Numbered from the stretch's first letter, positions 54,505 to 63,612 are shown. The stretch is DNA of 63,735 nt from an uncultured Prevotellaceae bacterium (GCA_947169265.1 CAMVPC010000020.1:1-63735), one strand, 5' to 3'. Made by a program: numbers and translations. The notes: generated by a model not told the origin, from the letters alone.

Positions 54505-57120
54505 ATGAGACTCGCAAAATACCATTTTACGTTGCTCAGCATCATCCTTGTTGCTGTGTTCGCCACACCATCGGCCACTGCCGAGAAGTTCTATCAAGGT
54601 GCGCATGAATACACGGTTCTGCCCGACGGTAAAACCGTATCGGCTCGACTGCGCACCGATTTCTTTCCTAACGTGACGGGAGAGCTGTATTTCCCCGGGA
54701 TTGTCACCAACGAGGGAAAAGAGTACACCGTCACCGAAATCCTCACAGGTGGCTATGCGTCATGCACAAGCGTGACGAGTCTCACAATACCCAATACGGT
54801 CGTGACGATAGGGGAACGTGCCTTTCAAGGATGCGTCGCCCTGCGGGACCTTACGATTGGCAATTCGGTTGCCACCATTGGGCCTATTGCGTTCAACAAA
54901 TGCTCCAATTTGTCCCGTATCACGATTCCGCGGTCGGTGGAAACCATAGGAGACAACGCATTCTTGGAGTGCAGCAAGTTGGAGGAAATAAAGGTTGAAC
55001 AGGGCAACATCCGTTATGATTCGCGCGACGATTGCCACGCTCTGATTGAGACAGCGTCCAACCGTCTCCTCTGTGGCACGAAAAACACCATTATCCCTAA
55101 CACGGTCAAAGAAATAGGCGACAATGCCTTCTATTCTTGCGAGGGATTGACCGACATTATTATTCCCAACTCAGTCACGACGATTGGAAATTGTGCGTTC
55201 TTCGGTTGTTCGGGCTTGGCAGGCATCGAAATTCCCGGCTCGGTGACCGCCATCGGCATTGGCGCATTCTCGTCATGCGACGGACTGACGAGCATGGCAC
55301 TTCCCAATTCGGTCACAAGCCTTGGCCACAGCGTTTTCAGTGACAGCAGGGGCTTGAAAAGCGTGACCCTTCCTGATGCAATCACCCAAATTAAGGCCAA
55401 CACCTTCAAGGGTTGCCGCAGCTTGACGAGCGTGACCTTCCCCGAATCGATTACCGCCATTGGCGAGATGGCCTTCTACGAATGTCAGAGCTTGCCGTCT
55501 TTCACCATCCCCGACAAAGTGGTGACGATTGGGAACGCAGCCTTTATGGGTTGTTTTGGCATGGCAAGCGTGACGATTGGCAAGTCGGTCACTTCAATTG
55601 TCAGCAATGTGTTCTCCAACTGCACTTCGTTGAAGAGTGTGGTAATCCCCGACCAAGTCACCGTTGTTGACTATAATGCTTTCGGACGATGCACCGGCTT
55701 GGAAAGCGTGAGAGTAGGCAACTCGGTGACGTCCATCGGCCAAAACGCATTCAACGGATGCGACCATTTAACAAGCATAATCCTCCCCTGTTCAGTCACA
55801 AGTTACGGTGAAAATGCGTTTAATGGTTGTGACAATCTGGAAGAATTGACGATTACAGGCGTGGGAAATTTTGTCAAGCCCGCCGTTAAAAGCAGTTTTC
55901 CGGCCGATAAAATCAAGACACTTAATGTGGGAAGCGGAGTTACCGGGCTGGGGAACCTCAAATTCAACCCCACCACTGTGAACAGCTATGCCATTGTGCC
56001 TCCCACATGCGGCACCTCAACATTTGCCGGCTATAACGGTGCGCTTCATGTGCCCACGACAGCCCTGTCGGCCTATTTCTCGGCACCACATTGGGAAAAC
56101 TTCGGCAGCCTGAAAGCCTACCTCAGCGACAAACTGTCACTGAACCAAACCACAGCCACGCTGATGCAATGGGACGAGCTGCAGCTCACGGCCACGGCGA
56201 CTCCACAGGGCAGTGCTCTGACATGGCGTACGACCGATGCCGGCGTGGCCGCCGTTGACGCTACCGGCAAGGTGCTCGCGGTAGCTGCCGGCACGTGCGA
56301 CATTATGGTGAATTTGACGGCCAATCCTGCCGTTTATGCCTTCTGCCATGTGATGGTGTCTTATCCCGAAATCGCAATCACGCTCGACAAGGAAACCGTG
56401 ACTCTCGACCGCATTGGCGAGCAGGTGACGCTCGTTGCTACCGTGACCCCCGACGGCACTGGGCTCACCCCCACATGGAAGAGTAGCGACCAGTCCGTGG
56501 CCACCGTTGATGCCGGCGGCACGGTGATCGCCGTGGGCCAAGGCGAGTGCGACATCACCGCGAGCGTGCAGGGCAAGAGCGCAACCTGCCACATAGTGGT
56601 TCTCAAAAATGCCATCATCACGTTGCCGGCCGAGGAATTGACTGTGAGCCTCAACACGATAGTGACGCTCACGCCGATGTTCGACCCCGAACCGACCGAG
56701 ATTGTGGCCACATCGAGCGACCCGAGTGTGGCAATAGCGCGCATCATCGATGCCCCGTCGAACGGTGCGGCCCATACCCCTGTGGCCGGTACCAAGATAT
56801 TTCAGGTGCTGGGTGTGAAAGAGGGCACGGCCACCATCACTGTGGCGAGTGCTGACGGCTTGAGCGTTCCCGCGACCCTTGCGGTGACCGTCATCGACCA
56901 CTTCCCCGAGGGCGACGTGAACTGCGACCGCACCGTTAACGGCTCCGACGTGACAGCCCTCTACAACGCCCTGCTGGGCGAGAGCGGCGGTCCTGCCGGC
57001 ATGCCCGCCATTTACACTACGCACCTCGACGGCACACCCGTGCTCGACGGCGACGTGAACGGTGATGGCATCGTCAACGGCTCCGACGTGACCGCCCTCT
57101 ACAACCTCTTGCTTAATTAG
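54505..57120 (+). CDS. BspA-like leucine-rich-repeat surface protein with Big_2 and dockerin-like repeats
   Basis: An 871-residue secreted protein. Signal peptide about 1-26 (ending SATA). LRR_5/BspA repeats of about 23 residues, such as SVTSLTIPNTVVTIGERAFQ, run from about 90 to 470. Three Ig-like Big_2 domains at about 540-800 are marked by ALTWRTTDAGVAAVD and PTWKSSDQSVATVD. Two C-terminal EF-hand-like dockerin repeats follow: GDVNCDRTVNGSDVTALYN and GDVNGDGIVNGSDVTALYN. BspA proteins bind host matrix or other bacteria; the dockerin-like end may anchor or scaffold the protein. It follows the lipoprotein array with no promoter seen between. Confidence 0.9.
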   Translation: MRLAKYHFTLLSIILVAVFATPSATAEKFYQGAHEYTVLPDGKTVSARLRTDFFPNVTGELYFPGIVTNEGKEYTVTEILTGGYASCTSVTSLTIPNTVVTIGERAFQGCVALRDLTIGNSVATIGPIAFNKCSNLSRITIPRSVETIGDNAFLECSKLEEIKVEQGNIRYDSRDDCHALIETASNRLLCGTKNTIIPNTVKEIGDNAFYSCEGLTDIIIPNSVTTIGNCAFFGCSGLAGIEIPGSVTAIGIGAFSSCDGLTSMALPNSVTSLGHSVFSDSRGLKSVTLPDAITQIKANTFKGCRSLTSVTFPESITAIGEMAFYECQSLPSFTIPDKVVTIGNAAFMGCFGMASVTIGKSVTSIVSNVFSNCTSLKSVVIPDQVTVVDYNAFGRCTGLESVRVGNSVTSIGQNAFNGCDHLTSIILPCSVTSYGENAFNGCDNLEELTITGVGNFVKPAVKSSFPADKIKTLNVGSGVTGLGNLKFNPTTVNSYAIVPPTCGTSTFAGYNGALHVPTTALSAYFSAPHWENFGSLKAYLSDKLSLNQTTATLMQWDELQLTATATPQGSALTWRTTDAGVAAVDATGKVLAVAAGTCDIMVNLTANPAVYAFCHVMVSYPEIAITLDKETVTLDRIGEQVTLVATVTPDGTGLTPTWKSSDQSVATVDAGGTVIAVGQGECDITASVQGKSATCHIVVLKNAIITLPAEELTVSLNTIVTLTPMFDPEPTEIVATSSDPSVAIARIIDAPSNGAAHTPVAGTKIFQVLGVKEGTATITVASADGLSVPATLAVTVIDHFPEGDVNCDRTVNGSDVTALYNALLGESGGPAGMPAIYTTHLDGTPVLDGDVNGDGIVNGSDVTALYNLLLN

Positions 57121-57122
57121 CT

Positions 57123-57150
57123 ATGAGCCTTGAGCTTTGAGCTTTGAGCA
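57123..57150 (+). repeat. Heptamer tandem repeat (TTGAGCT-type, x4)
   Basis: ATGAGCC, TTGAGCT, TTGAGCT, TTGAGCA in a row, directly after the LRR gene stop. Confidence 0.75.
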
Positions 57151-57270
57151 TTGGCTGGGGTTGTCCTTGTTGTTTTTAAATTAATGCAATCTTTGGTTTT
57201 GAGATGCTTGTGGCGAGTGTGTAATTTAGGATTTAAAATTGGTAAATTTCGCCGGCTCTTTGAAAATCAA

Positions 57271-57297
57271 ACAATAAAGACAATAAAAACAATAAAA
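57271..57297 (+). repeat. 9-nt tandem repeat (ACAATAAAA, x3)
   Basis: ACAATAAAG, ACAATAAAA, ACAATAAAA followed by a partial fourth unit. Confidence 0.75.
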
Positions 57298-57398
57298 ACA
57301 ATTTTGGGATATTTCAATATGATAGATATGGTTATGGTTTTATAGGGGAAGCGAGGCTTGTCGAGGCGTGGCTCTTGGCTCATGCGGCAACCTCCCGT

Positions 57399-57413
57399 GG
57401 CGGCGATGCCGCC
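57399..57413 (+). repeat. REP-like palindrome GGCGGC-GAT-GCCGCC
   Basis: A 6-bp stem with a 3-nt loop, same geometry as the two REP copies near 25 kb but a different sequence. Possibly unrelated. Confidence 0.4.
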
Positions 57414-57482
57414 GCAGGTGACGAGGAAGACGCAAGGCGGCACGATAAGGGATTTGCCGCCCATGTTGTGGCATATTATATC

Positions 57483-57668
57483 ATGCGGGTGAGAGTGTTG
57501 CTGAAAATGGCCGTGAAAATGTCGCCCACTGAGTTTAAAGAAGAATTCCAGCGCTTTTCGGGCGAAATTGCAAATGATGACGCCTTTTGGAAGGGTCTTT
57601 TCGATTATGTGACTGAGATAAGGGAAAGCATATTCTTGCCAACCACCAAGGCGGCAGCCGGCGGGTAG
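57483..57668 (+). CDS. Possible small protein of unknown function
   Basis: A 61-residue frame starting MRVRVLLKMAVKMSPTEF, with a hydrophilic helical middle (FKEEFQRFSGEIANDDAFWK). The middle reads like real protein and the region is otherwise empty, but there is no promoter or family match. The frame is open upstream to 57375. Confidence 0.35.
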   Translation: MRVRVLLKMAVKMSPTEFKEEFQRFSGEIANDDAFWKGLFDYVTEIRESIFLPTTKAAAGG

Positions 57669-57759
57669 CCTAATGGTGGCGGTGAAAAAAATGGGTGAAA
57701 AAGAGTGGTTGATGCGCAATTTTTTGTCGTGAAAGTGTGGAAAAAATGAAAAAATGTTG

Positions 57760-57767
57760 TATTTTTG
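57760..57767 (+). promoter_or_regulatory. -7 element of the Big_2 protein gene
   Basis: TATTTTTG, 51 nt before the ATG at 57819; no clear -33 box. It excludes the upstream in-frame ATG at 57765. Confidence 0.5.
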
Positions 57768-57818
57768 TGGCATAAATTTTCAACTTATCACAATTTATTC
57801 ACTAAAAACGGTATTATT

Positions 57819-59351
57819 ATGAAGCGAACAACTACTCTGCTTACCTTTTTGGCGGCTATCGCTATGGCTGTCGCCGCCACCACCACTCCGCCGCTGCCGG
57901 CCGACTTGAGCGACGTGAAAGAAGCCACGCCCGAAATCGAGAAGGAAATGATTCAGCAGGCGATGGCCCAAATGAATTTGCCGAGCCAGAAGGCTCCTGC
58001 CCGAATCAACAATGTGAACACCGTGGCGAGCGACCTCCTGGGATGCTACACGTGGAGCTATAGTACCTCGAGCAACCGCACCGCCGACCCCGCCGAAGCT
58101 ACCGTCACCGGCAGCTATACAGCCGATGTAATCATCTATGACACCGATGACACTGCCGGCACCCTCAAGATTGCCGGTATGTTTGCCGGTCCCGTTCGCG
58201 GCACGCTTGACCTCGAGACTTACAGCTCGCCGGTTATCAAAGTCGACACGACGAAAGCCGTGTACACGTCGACCACCTATGGCGCATGTCCCTTGCGCGG
58301 CGTGTTTTATAGCGAAACAAATCAAGGTTGGTATTACACAGCCCCCCTCATTTTCGTGCAATCGGCCCGTTTGATATGGGCTACGAATGTATATCTGTGT
58401 AGGTATATCAAAACCGGAAGCTATGCCGGAAGGACGCTCACTCCTTATTATATTCCGGGCAGCACCATGGTGCCCGGCGACGCTAAGAATGGTGTGACCG
58501 CTTACACTTACAACGACTTTGACTATGCCTATACGGGCAACATCAGCGAGGACGAGAATTACAGGGTAACTATTACTAACTTTGGCGGCTTGGCCACCGA
58601 ACCGGTTCACATCGATCTTGCCGCTGATCACACCTTCACGGCGCCCAGCGAGGTGATGCTCACCACGAGCTCGGGAACATTCTCGTTCTATCTGTGGGAT
58701 CCTGACAATAAGGTTTATCTTGACGTGACCGGCACGGGAACCGAAAATAAACTTACCTTCGACCATCCGTGGACGGCAGCTGACCGGACAGCCGCCAAAT
58801 GGTATGGTTCTCGCACTAACGGAGAAGTCTTTATCGTGGGCGACGAATTCGTTTATCCTCCATTGGCTCCCGCGGCGTTGACGCTGAATCACACCGATGA
58901 CGAGGAGATTGCCCTCACCGCCGGCGAGACGCTGCAACTGAGCGTGGTGGGCGCTGAACCCGAAGGCGCCAGCACTGAGGTGACTTGGAGCAGCAGCGAT
59001 GGGCGCATCGCCACTGTCAATGCCGATGGTCTCGTGACGGCCCAGGCGTTTGACGGCAACACGATCAACCAACCCAACGGCAATGCGGCACCTGTTGATA
59101 AGAACTACGCTTACTCTCCCGTGACCCTCACCGCCACTTCGACCGTTGACGATACTGTCAACGCTTCGGTCACCATCTATGTGCAATCGAGCACGAAGAC
59201 CGGCATTAACGACATTGCCACCACCGGTGTGGAAAGCGTGAAGTATGTCAACGCGCAAGGCATGGTGTCGAGCGTTCCGTTCGACGGCGTGAACATCAAG
59301 GTCACCAAGATGGCCGACGGCACCACCAAGGTGAACAAGCTTGTGAAATAG
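57819..59351 (+). CDS. Secreted Big_2 protein with T9SS-like C-terminal tail
   Basis: A 510-residue exported protein: signal peptide about 1-20 (TFLAAIAMAVAATTT), a helical linker, and a beta-rich central region of about 300 residues with no recognised family. A Big_2 Ig-like domain at about 355-450 has EVTWSSSDGRIATVNADGLV. The C terminus VESVKYVNAQGMVSSVPFDG with VNIKVTKMADGTTKVNK parallels the tail of the giant protein at 25327, suggesting a common export or anchoring signal. Ligand unknown. Confidence 0.8.
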   Translation: MKRTTTLLTFLAAIAMAVAATTTPPLPADLSDVKEATPEIEKEMIQQAMAQMNLPSQKAPARINNVNTVASDLLGCYTWSYSTSSNRTADPAEATVTGSYTADVIIYDTDDTAGTLKIAGMFAGPVRGTLDLETYSSPVIKVDTTKAVYTSTTYGACPLRGVFYSETNQGWYYTAPLIFVQSARLIWATNVYLCRYIKTGSYAGRTLTPYYIPGSTMVPGDAKNGVTAYTYNDFDYAYTGNISEDENYRVTITNFGGLATEPVHIDLAADHTFTAPSEVMLTTSSGTFSFYLWDPDNKVYLDVTGTGTENKLTFDHPWTAADRTAAKWYGSRTNGEVFIVGDEFVYPPLAPAALTLNHTDDEEIALTAGETLQLSVVGAEPEGASTEVTWSSSDGRIATVNADGLVTAQAFDGNTINQPNGNAAPVDKNYAYSPVTLTATSTVDDTVNASVTIYVQSSTKTGINDIATTGVESVKYVNAQGMVSSVPFDGVNIKVTKMADGTTKVNKLVK

Positions 59352-59383
59352 GCCTGTGAGCACTCCATAAAGATCTTTAAAAG

Positions 59384-59414
59384 AAGCGGCCCCTTCATGC
59401 GAGGGGCCGCTTTT
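59384..59414 (+). terminator. Terminator between convergent genes
   Basis: AAGCGGCCCCT (59384-59394) and AGGGGCCGCTT (59402-59412) form an 11-bp perfect stem with a 7-nt loop. Followed by TT on the plus strand and preceded by A-rich sequence, so it may work both ways. Confidence 0.85.
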
Positions 59415-59437
59415 GATTCGTTCTAAAAAAGTTTGGG

Positions 59438-60148
59438 TTAAAAGCCGAGGAAGATGCCGGTGGAGAAGGAAGTGAAGACCGGAGCGTGCTCCTGGCGCAG
59501 TACGTGGCACGGACTGTATCGCACGTAGGCGCCCAGGCAGCTCCATTTTACGCCGGCGAAGATGTCGGCGGTGACGGGCACCTGGTGGATGCGCGTGGTG
59601 CGCTCGGTGATTTTCGTGCCGTCGAGGTCATAGACGGTCTCCAGGCTGCCGTGCACGTTGAAGTTGACGATAGCGCCCGCCATGAGGTCCACCTTGTTGA
59701 CGAGGCGTTGCCGCAAGATGATGGGCAATGTGAGCGAAAATACCTTGAGGCGTGACGAGCGTGGCGTGGCGTCGGTGGGGTAGAGGTCGGTCCACACATG
59801 GTCGTCGTCCCACGCATAGCGGGTGCCGCGGCACAACTTGTAGTTGCGCCAGTCGATGCCCACGCCCATCGTGATGCGCTGGCCATGACCCGTGTTGAGC
59901 TTGGCGCCTATCACGTTGAGCCACCCCAGTTCCATGCTGTGGCCCATGTCCACGTCGAGGCCCGACGGGGCGTTCACCCACCCGATGACGAAGCCGCCGC
60001 TGTAGATGTTCCACCCCACACTGTCGGTAAACAGTGGGTACCAGTCCACCTCGATGGGACCGTCATCGCGCGTGGCGGCTGTCGCGACACTCGCGGCTGT
60101 CGCTATCATGAGCGCGAGGCACAGTGTGGCAAGTAGGCGTTTCGTCAC
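59438..60148 (-). CDS. Hypothetical exported beta-barrel-like protein
   Basis: A 236-residue protein with a signal peptide (LLATLCLALMIATAASVATA) and alternating hydrophobic strands (GFVIGWVNAPSG, LGWLNVIGAKLNTG, DLMAGAIVNFNVHG). The end is ...FLGF, a terminal Phe as in outer-membrane barrels. Its start overlaps the preceding gene's stop by 4 nt. No family recognised. Confidence 0.72.
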   Translation of the reverse strand: MTKRLLATLCLALMIATAASVATAATRDDGPIEVDWYPLFTDSVGWNIYSGGFVIGWVNAPSGLDVDMGHSMELGWLNVIGAKLNTGHGQRITMGVGIDWRNYKLCRGTRYAWDDDHVWTDLYPTDATPRSSRLKVFSLTLPIILRQRLVNKVDLMAGAIVNFNVHGSLETVYDLDGTKITERTTRIHQVPVTADIFAGVKWSCLGAYVRYSPCHVLRQEHAPVFTSFSTGIFLGF

Positions 60149-60579
60149 TCGAGTACAAATTTAAATTTCTTGCCGTTGGTGGCGTTAGTGAAAGTGCCGG
60201 CATAGTAATCGCCTCGGCACTCATACTGGCCGTCGAAGGTGCCGGTGTGCTTCCCTGATGGTGAGTATTCCTTGAGCACGATGCGCATCGAGCCGCTGGC
60301 GTTGATTGCCTCCATCGAGGCGATGCGCAATGTGAATACAGAGTGGGGACGGTCCACATAATAGTACGTTCCCACCATTTGGTCCTCTTCCATTTTGTTC
60401 AAGTCGAGGCTCATCACAATCGCGTAAGGCCCTATCTTGCCTTTGAGCTGCTGAATGTTGGGCTCGCTCAATGTGGCCGTTGTGGCGTTTTCGTCGGCCG
60501 TTGTGGCCGCAAAAGCAAGTGTGCTCACGCTGCCGGCAAGCAACGTGAGCAACACTGCGATGAGTTTGATGGTTTTCAT
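60145..60579 (-). CDS. Hypothetical small exported protein
   Basis: A 144-residue protein: signal peptide (about 1-25, LTLLAGSVSTLAFA), then a short beta domain with MVGTYYYVDRPHSVFTLRI and GTFDGQYECRGDYYAGTFT, which suggests a lipocalin- or streptavidin-like barrel. The end KFKFVLE is typical of such small barrels. Translationally coupled to the next gene and 26 nt after the oxidoreductase gamma subunit. Confidence 0.7.
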   Translation of the reverse strand: MKTIKLIAVLLTLLAGSVSTLAFAATTADENATTATLSEPNIQQLKGKIGPYAIVMSLDLNKMEEDQMVGTYYYVDRPHSVFTLRIASMEAINASGSMRIVLKEYSPSGKHTGTFDGQYECRGDYYAGTFTNATNGKKFKFVLE

Positions 60580-60605
60580 CTCGATATGTCGCGAGTTGAG
60601 GGTGT

Positions 60606-61145
60606 TTAGTCCTTCACGAGCGACATGCCCTTTTGCAGGGCCTTCTCGTTCATGGGCAGCAGGTGCCAGTGGCGCTCGGGAAGCGACTTCTTGAGGCCGC
60701 GCAACACGTTTTCGAGGGTTACCATGGGCTTAATCTTGAGCAGGGCGCCCAGCACAATCATATTGTAGGACTTGCTGTTCTTGAGCTCGAAGGTGGCCTC
60801 GGTGGCATCGATGCGGTAGACGCGAATGTCGTCGCGAGTGGGCGGGTTGTGGATACCGTAGCTGTCGTAGATGAGCACGCCGCCGGGTTTTACCTTGCTC
60901 TCGAAGCGGTCGAGACTCTGCTGGTTAAGCACCACGACGGTGTCGTAGGTGTTGAGGATGGGCGAGCTGATGCGCTCGTCGCTCAGGATGACGGTCACAT
61001 TGGCGGTGCCGCCGCGTTGCTCGGGTCCGTAGCTGGGCATCCAGGTCACTTCCTTTTCCTCCATGAGGCCCGAGTAGGCGAGAATCTTGCCCATCGAGAG
61101 CACGCCTTGTCCGCCGAAACCGGCTATGATTATTTCTTCTTTCAT
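60606..61145 (-). CDS. 2-oxoacid:ferredoxin oxidoreductase, gamma subunit
   Basis: A 179-residue gamma subunit. The GFGGQGVLSMGKILAY motif (9-24) and MPSYGPEQRGGTANVTVILS are family hallmarks. It completes a four-subunit enzyme converting a 2-oxoacid and CoA to acyl-CoA, CO2 and reduced ferredoxin. Last of the operon; 42 nt after the beta subunit. Confidence 0.93.
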   Translation of the reverse strand: MKEEIIIAGFGGQGVLSMGKILAYSGLMEEKEVTWMPSYGPEQRGGTANVTVILSDERISSPILNTYDTVVVLNQQSLDRFESKVKPGGVLIYDSYGIHNPPTRDDIRVYRIDATEATFELKNSKSYNMIVLGALLKIKPMVTLENVLRGLKKSLPERHWHLLPMNEKALQKGMSLVKD

Positions 61146-61187
61146 CTTATTATAGTTGTGATAAAAAGTTCAACAAAAAGCGTGATG

Positions 61188-61955
61188 TTATTCCTCCCTG
61201 TTCTTGAGGTCGCCCAACGGATACTTGGCAAACATGTTCTCGACCATCCACTCGTTGGCCTTCTCGGGCGAGAGTTTCCAGCCGGTGTTGCAGGTGCTCA
61301 CCACCTCCACCACGCTGGTGCCGATGCCCTTCATGCTGTTCTCGAAAGCCTTGCGAATGGCGGCTTTGGTCTTGCGCACGTTGGCCACGTTGTGCACGCT
61401 CTGGCGCGTCACGTAGCAGGTGCCGTCGAGTTGTGCCAGCAGCGGGGCGATGGCCAGGGGATATCCATTGAGGTCGACGCGTCGGCCGTAGGGGCAGGTG
61501 GCGGTCTTTTGTCCCAGCAGGGTGGTAGGGGCCATTTGTCCGCCGGTCATGCCATAGATGGCGTTGTTGATGAAGATGATGGTGATGTTCTCGGCACGGT
61601 TGCAGGCGTGAATCGTCTCGGCGGTGCCGATGGCGGCCAGGTCGCCGTCGCCTTGATAGGTGAACACGAGCTTGTCGGGCATCAGGCGCTTGGCTGCGGT
61701 AGCCATGGCGGGCGCGCGTCCGTGGGCGGCCTGTAGCCAGTCGACATCGATGTAGTTATAAGCGAACACGGCGCACCCCACGGGCGAGACGCCGATAGCC
61801 TTCTCTTGCATGCCCATTTCCTCAATGACTTGCGCCACCAGCTTGTGTACCACACCGTGGCTGCAGCCCGGGCAGTAGTGCATGTGGGTGTCGTTGAGCA
61901 ACTCCGGTTTCTTGTAAACGCGGTTCTCGGGGCAAATTATTTTATTTAATTCCAT
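61188..61955 (-). CDS. 2-oxoacid:ferredoxin oxidoreductase, beta (TPP-binding) subunit
   Basis: A 255-residue thiamine-diphosphate subunit: HYCPGCSHGVVHKLVAQVIE near 27, HGRAPAMATAAKRLMPD, the TPP/metal motif YQGDGDLAAIGTAETIHA and NNAIYGMTGGQMAPTTLLGQ. Most similar in pattern to 2-oxoglutarate or branched-chain 2-oxoacid enzymes rather than to pyruvate enzymes. Confidence 0.94.
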   Translation of the reverse strand: MELNKIICPENRVYKKPELLNDTHMHYCPGCSHGVVHKLVAQVIEEMGMQEKAIGVSPVGCAVFAYNYIDVDWLQAAHGRAPAMATAAKRLMPDKLVFTYQGDGDLAAIGTAETIHACNRAENITIIFINNAIYGMTGGQMAPTTLLGQKTATCPYGRRVDLNGYPLAIAPLLAQLDGTCYVTRQSVHNVANVRKTKAAIRKAFENSMKGIGTSVVEVVSTCNTGWKLSPEKANEWMVENMFAKYPLGDLKNREE

Positions 61956-61977
61956 AATGTGAGGTTCTACGTGTTAA

Positions 61978-63063
61978 TTATTTGTCAAGAAATTTCTCGT
62001 GAAGAGCGTTAAGAATCTCGTCGGGAGCCGGCACGTTGCCGCCCAGGCGACCGAAGTGTTCCACAGGCTTGCTGCACTCGATGGCGAGCTTCACGTCCTC
62101 AATCATTTGGCCGGTGGCGAGCTCCACACACAGGATGCCCTTGACATTCTTGGCGGCCTCGCGAATTTGGTTCACCGGGAAGGGCCACAGTGTAATGGGA
62201 CGTGCCAGACCCACCTTGTAACCTTGCTCGCGGGCCATCTCCATGGCCTTCATGCTGATGCGGGCGGGGCTGCCGAAGGCGACAATGAGGTAGTCGCAGT
62301 CCTCAGTGTTGATGAGCTCGCAGCGCGTCTCGTTCTTCTCAATCTCGCGGTAGGTGGCCTGGAAACGATGGTTGTTGGCCTCCATGATGTCGTCGTCGAG
62401 CTCGAGCGAGGTGATAACGTTGCGCGGGCGCATGTCCTTGCGGCCGGTCACGGCCCAGGGGCACAGCTTGCGGATTTCTTCCTCGGTGCGGCGCGGACGC
62501 TGCTCGGGAAGAACCACTTTCTCCATCATTTGACCCACGACACCGTCGGCCAGAATCATCGACACGCAGCGATATTTGAACGCCAGGTCCCAACCCAGAG
62601 CCACAAAGTCGACCATCTCCTGCACGCTGCTCGGGGCGAGCACGATGGCGTGATAGTCGCCATGGCCGCCGCCTTTGCAGGCCTGGAAGTAGTCGGCTTG
62701 CGACGGGTGGATGGTGCCCAAGCCGGGGCCGCCGCGCATCACGTTAATCATCAGGGCGGGCACTTCGCTGGCCGCCATGTAGCTCATGCCTTCCTGCATG
62801 AGGCTGAAGCCGGGGCTCGACGTACTCGTGAGCACCGTTTTTCCACAGGCCGCGCCGGCATACACCATATTGACGGCGGCCACTTCGCTCTCGGCTTGGA
62901 GAACCACCATGCCGGTGGTTTCCCACGGTTTTAATGCTTCAAGCGTCTCAAGCACCTCGCTCTGCGGGGTGATGGGGTAACCAAAATAAGCGTCGGCACC
63001 ATAGCGTATTGCCGCCACGGCCAGAGCCTCGTTACCCTTCATTAATGTAACTTTATCGTTCAT
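61978..63063 (-). CDS. vorB: 2-oxoacid:ferredoxin oxidoreductase, alpha subunit (VorB-type)
   Basis: A 361-residue alpha subunit: MKGNEALAVAAIRYGADAYF, GYPITPQSEVLE, TSTSSPGFSLMQEGMSYMAA and the C-terminal half with VGLARPITLWPFPVNQIREA. This split alpha protein is usually labelled 3-methyl-2-oxobutanoate dehydrogenase VorB; 2-oxoglutarate (KorA) is the other candidate and sequence alone does not decide. Confidence 0.9.
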   Translation of the reverse strand: MNDKVTLMKGNEALAVAAIRYGADAYFGYPITPQSEVLETLEALKPWETTGMVVLQAESEVAAVNMVYAGAACGKTVLTSTSSPGFSLMQEGMSYMAASEVPALMINVMRGGPGLGTIHPSQADYFQACKGGGHGDYHAIVLAPSSVQEMVDFVALGWDLAFKYRCVSMILADGVVGQMMEKVVLPEQRPRRTEEEIRKLCPWAVTGRKDMRPRNVITSLELDDDIMEANNHRFQATYREIEKNETRCELINTEDCDYLIVAFGSPARISMKAMEMAREQGYKVGLARPITLWPFPVNQIREAAKNVKGILCVELATGQMIEDVKLAIECSKPVEHFGRLGGNVPAPDEILNALHEKFLDK

Positions 63064-63093
63064 CTTTTGAGAGTTAATGGTGATTACTCAGGT

Positions 63094-63324
63094 TCATTTC
63101 TCTACCACGCGGTAGACTTCGATACAAGCGTCGGGACACACCCACGCGCAGCTCTGGCAGCCTATGCAGGCCTCCGGATTGCTCATGTAGGCGAAATGAT
63201 AGCCCCGATCGTTGACTTCTTTCTCTTGCAAATCGAGCACGTGGCTCGGGCAGGCCACAACACACAGGTTGCAGCCTTTACAGCGGTCAGTGTTGACCAC
63301 GACAGCACCATGAATTTTTGCCAT
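63094..63324 (-). CDS. 2-oxoacid:ferredoxin oxidoreductase, delta subunit (2x[4Fe-4S])
   Basis: A 76-residue ferredoxin-like subunit with two CxxCxxCxxxCP motifs, CKGCNLCVVACP and CIGCQSCAWVCP. It passes electrons from the TPP subunit to ferredoxin. First gene of the operon, 30 nt before the alpha subunit, behind a full promoter. Confidence 0.95.
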   Translation of the reverse strand: MAKIHGAVVVNTDRCKGCNLCVVACPSHVLDLQEKEVNDRGYHFAYMSNPEACIGCQSCAWVCPDACIEVYRVVEK

Positions 63325-63360
63325 AATTTTTAAGGTTTAATGAATTAGGTTATTTTCCCG

Positions 63361-63392
63361 CAAATTTAGTCATAATTTCGCAATGATACAAA
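63361..63392 (-). promoter_or_regulatory. Promoter of the oxidoreductase operon
   Basis: On the minus strand: TTTG (63389-63392), a 20-nt spacer and TAAATTTG (63361-63368), both perfect, 36 nt before the delta subunit ATG. Confidence 0.85.
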
Positions 63393-63612
63393 TCTTCACT
63401 CACCTTTTTTCGCGCCTTTCCCTCGCGATACATCCACGAGTCACCCCACGGCTCACGTTCTCTCGAAGCCGGCTCGCGTGTTATTCTTAAAAACTTGTCG
63501 CGAAATATGAGAATGTGTTTAAGGATTCTCGTTTTTTATGGCTTGTTACCCACTATATGGTTAGTGGTCTTCGTTCGGCGCTGTGCCGCGAAGAAAAATA
63601 TATGTTATCATT
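63393..63612. other. Intergenic region before the insertion sequence
   Basis: AT-rich. Holds CCACTA/TAGTGG (near 63551) and a CTTCG...CGAAG hairpin near 63570-63596. No gene seen. Confidence 0.5.

Larger units (their letters stand above)
57121..57482. other. Repeat-rich intergenic region
   Basis: Contains a heptamer repeat (TTGAGCT-type, four imperfect copies, 57123-57150), a 9-nt repeat (ACAATAAAA, three copies, 57271-57297) and a REP-like palindrome at 57399. No convincing gene. Confidence 0.6.

Noticed and set aside
57375-57482. Upstream half of the 97-codon frame at 57375-57668
   Set aside because: It reads through a REP-like palindrome and has Ala/Gly/Asp-rich low complexity; only the part from 57483 looks protein-like.
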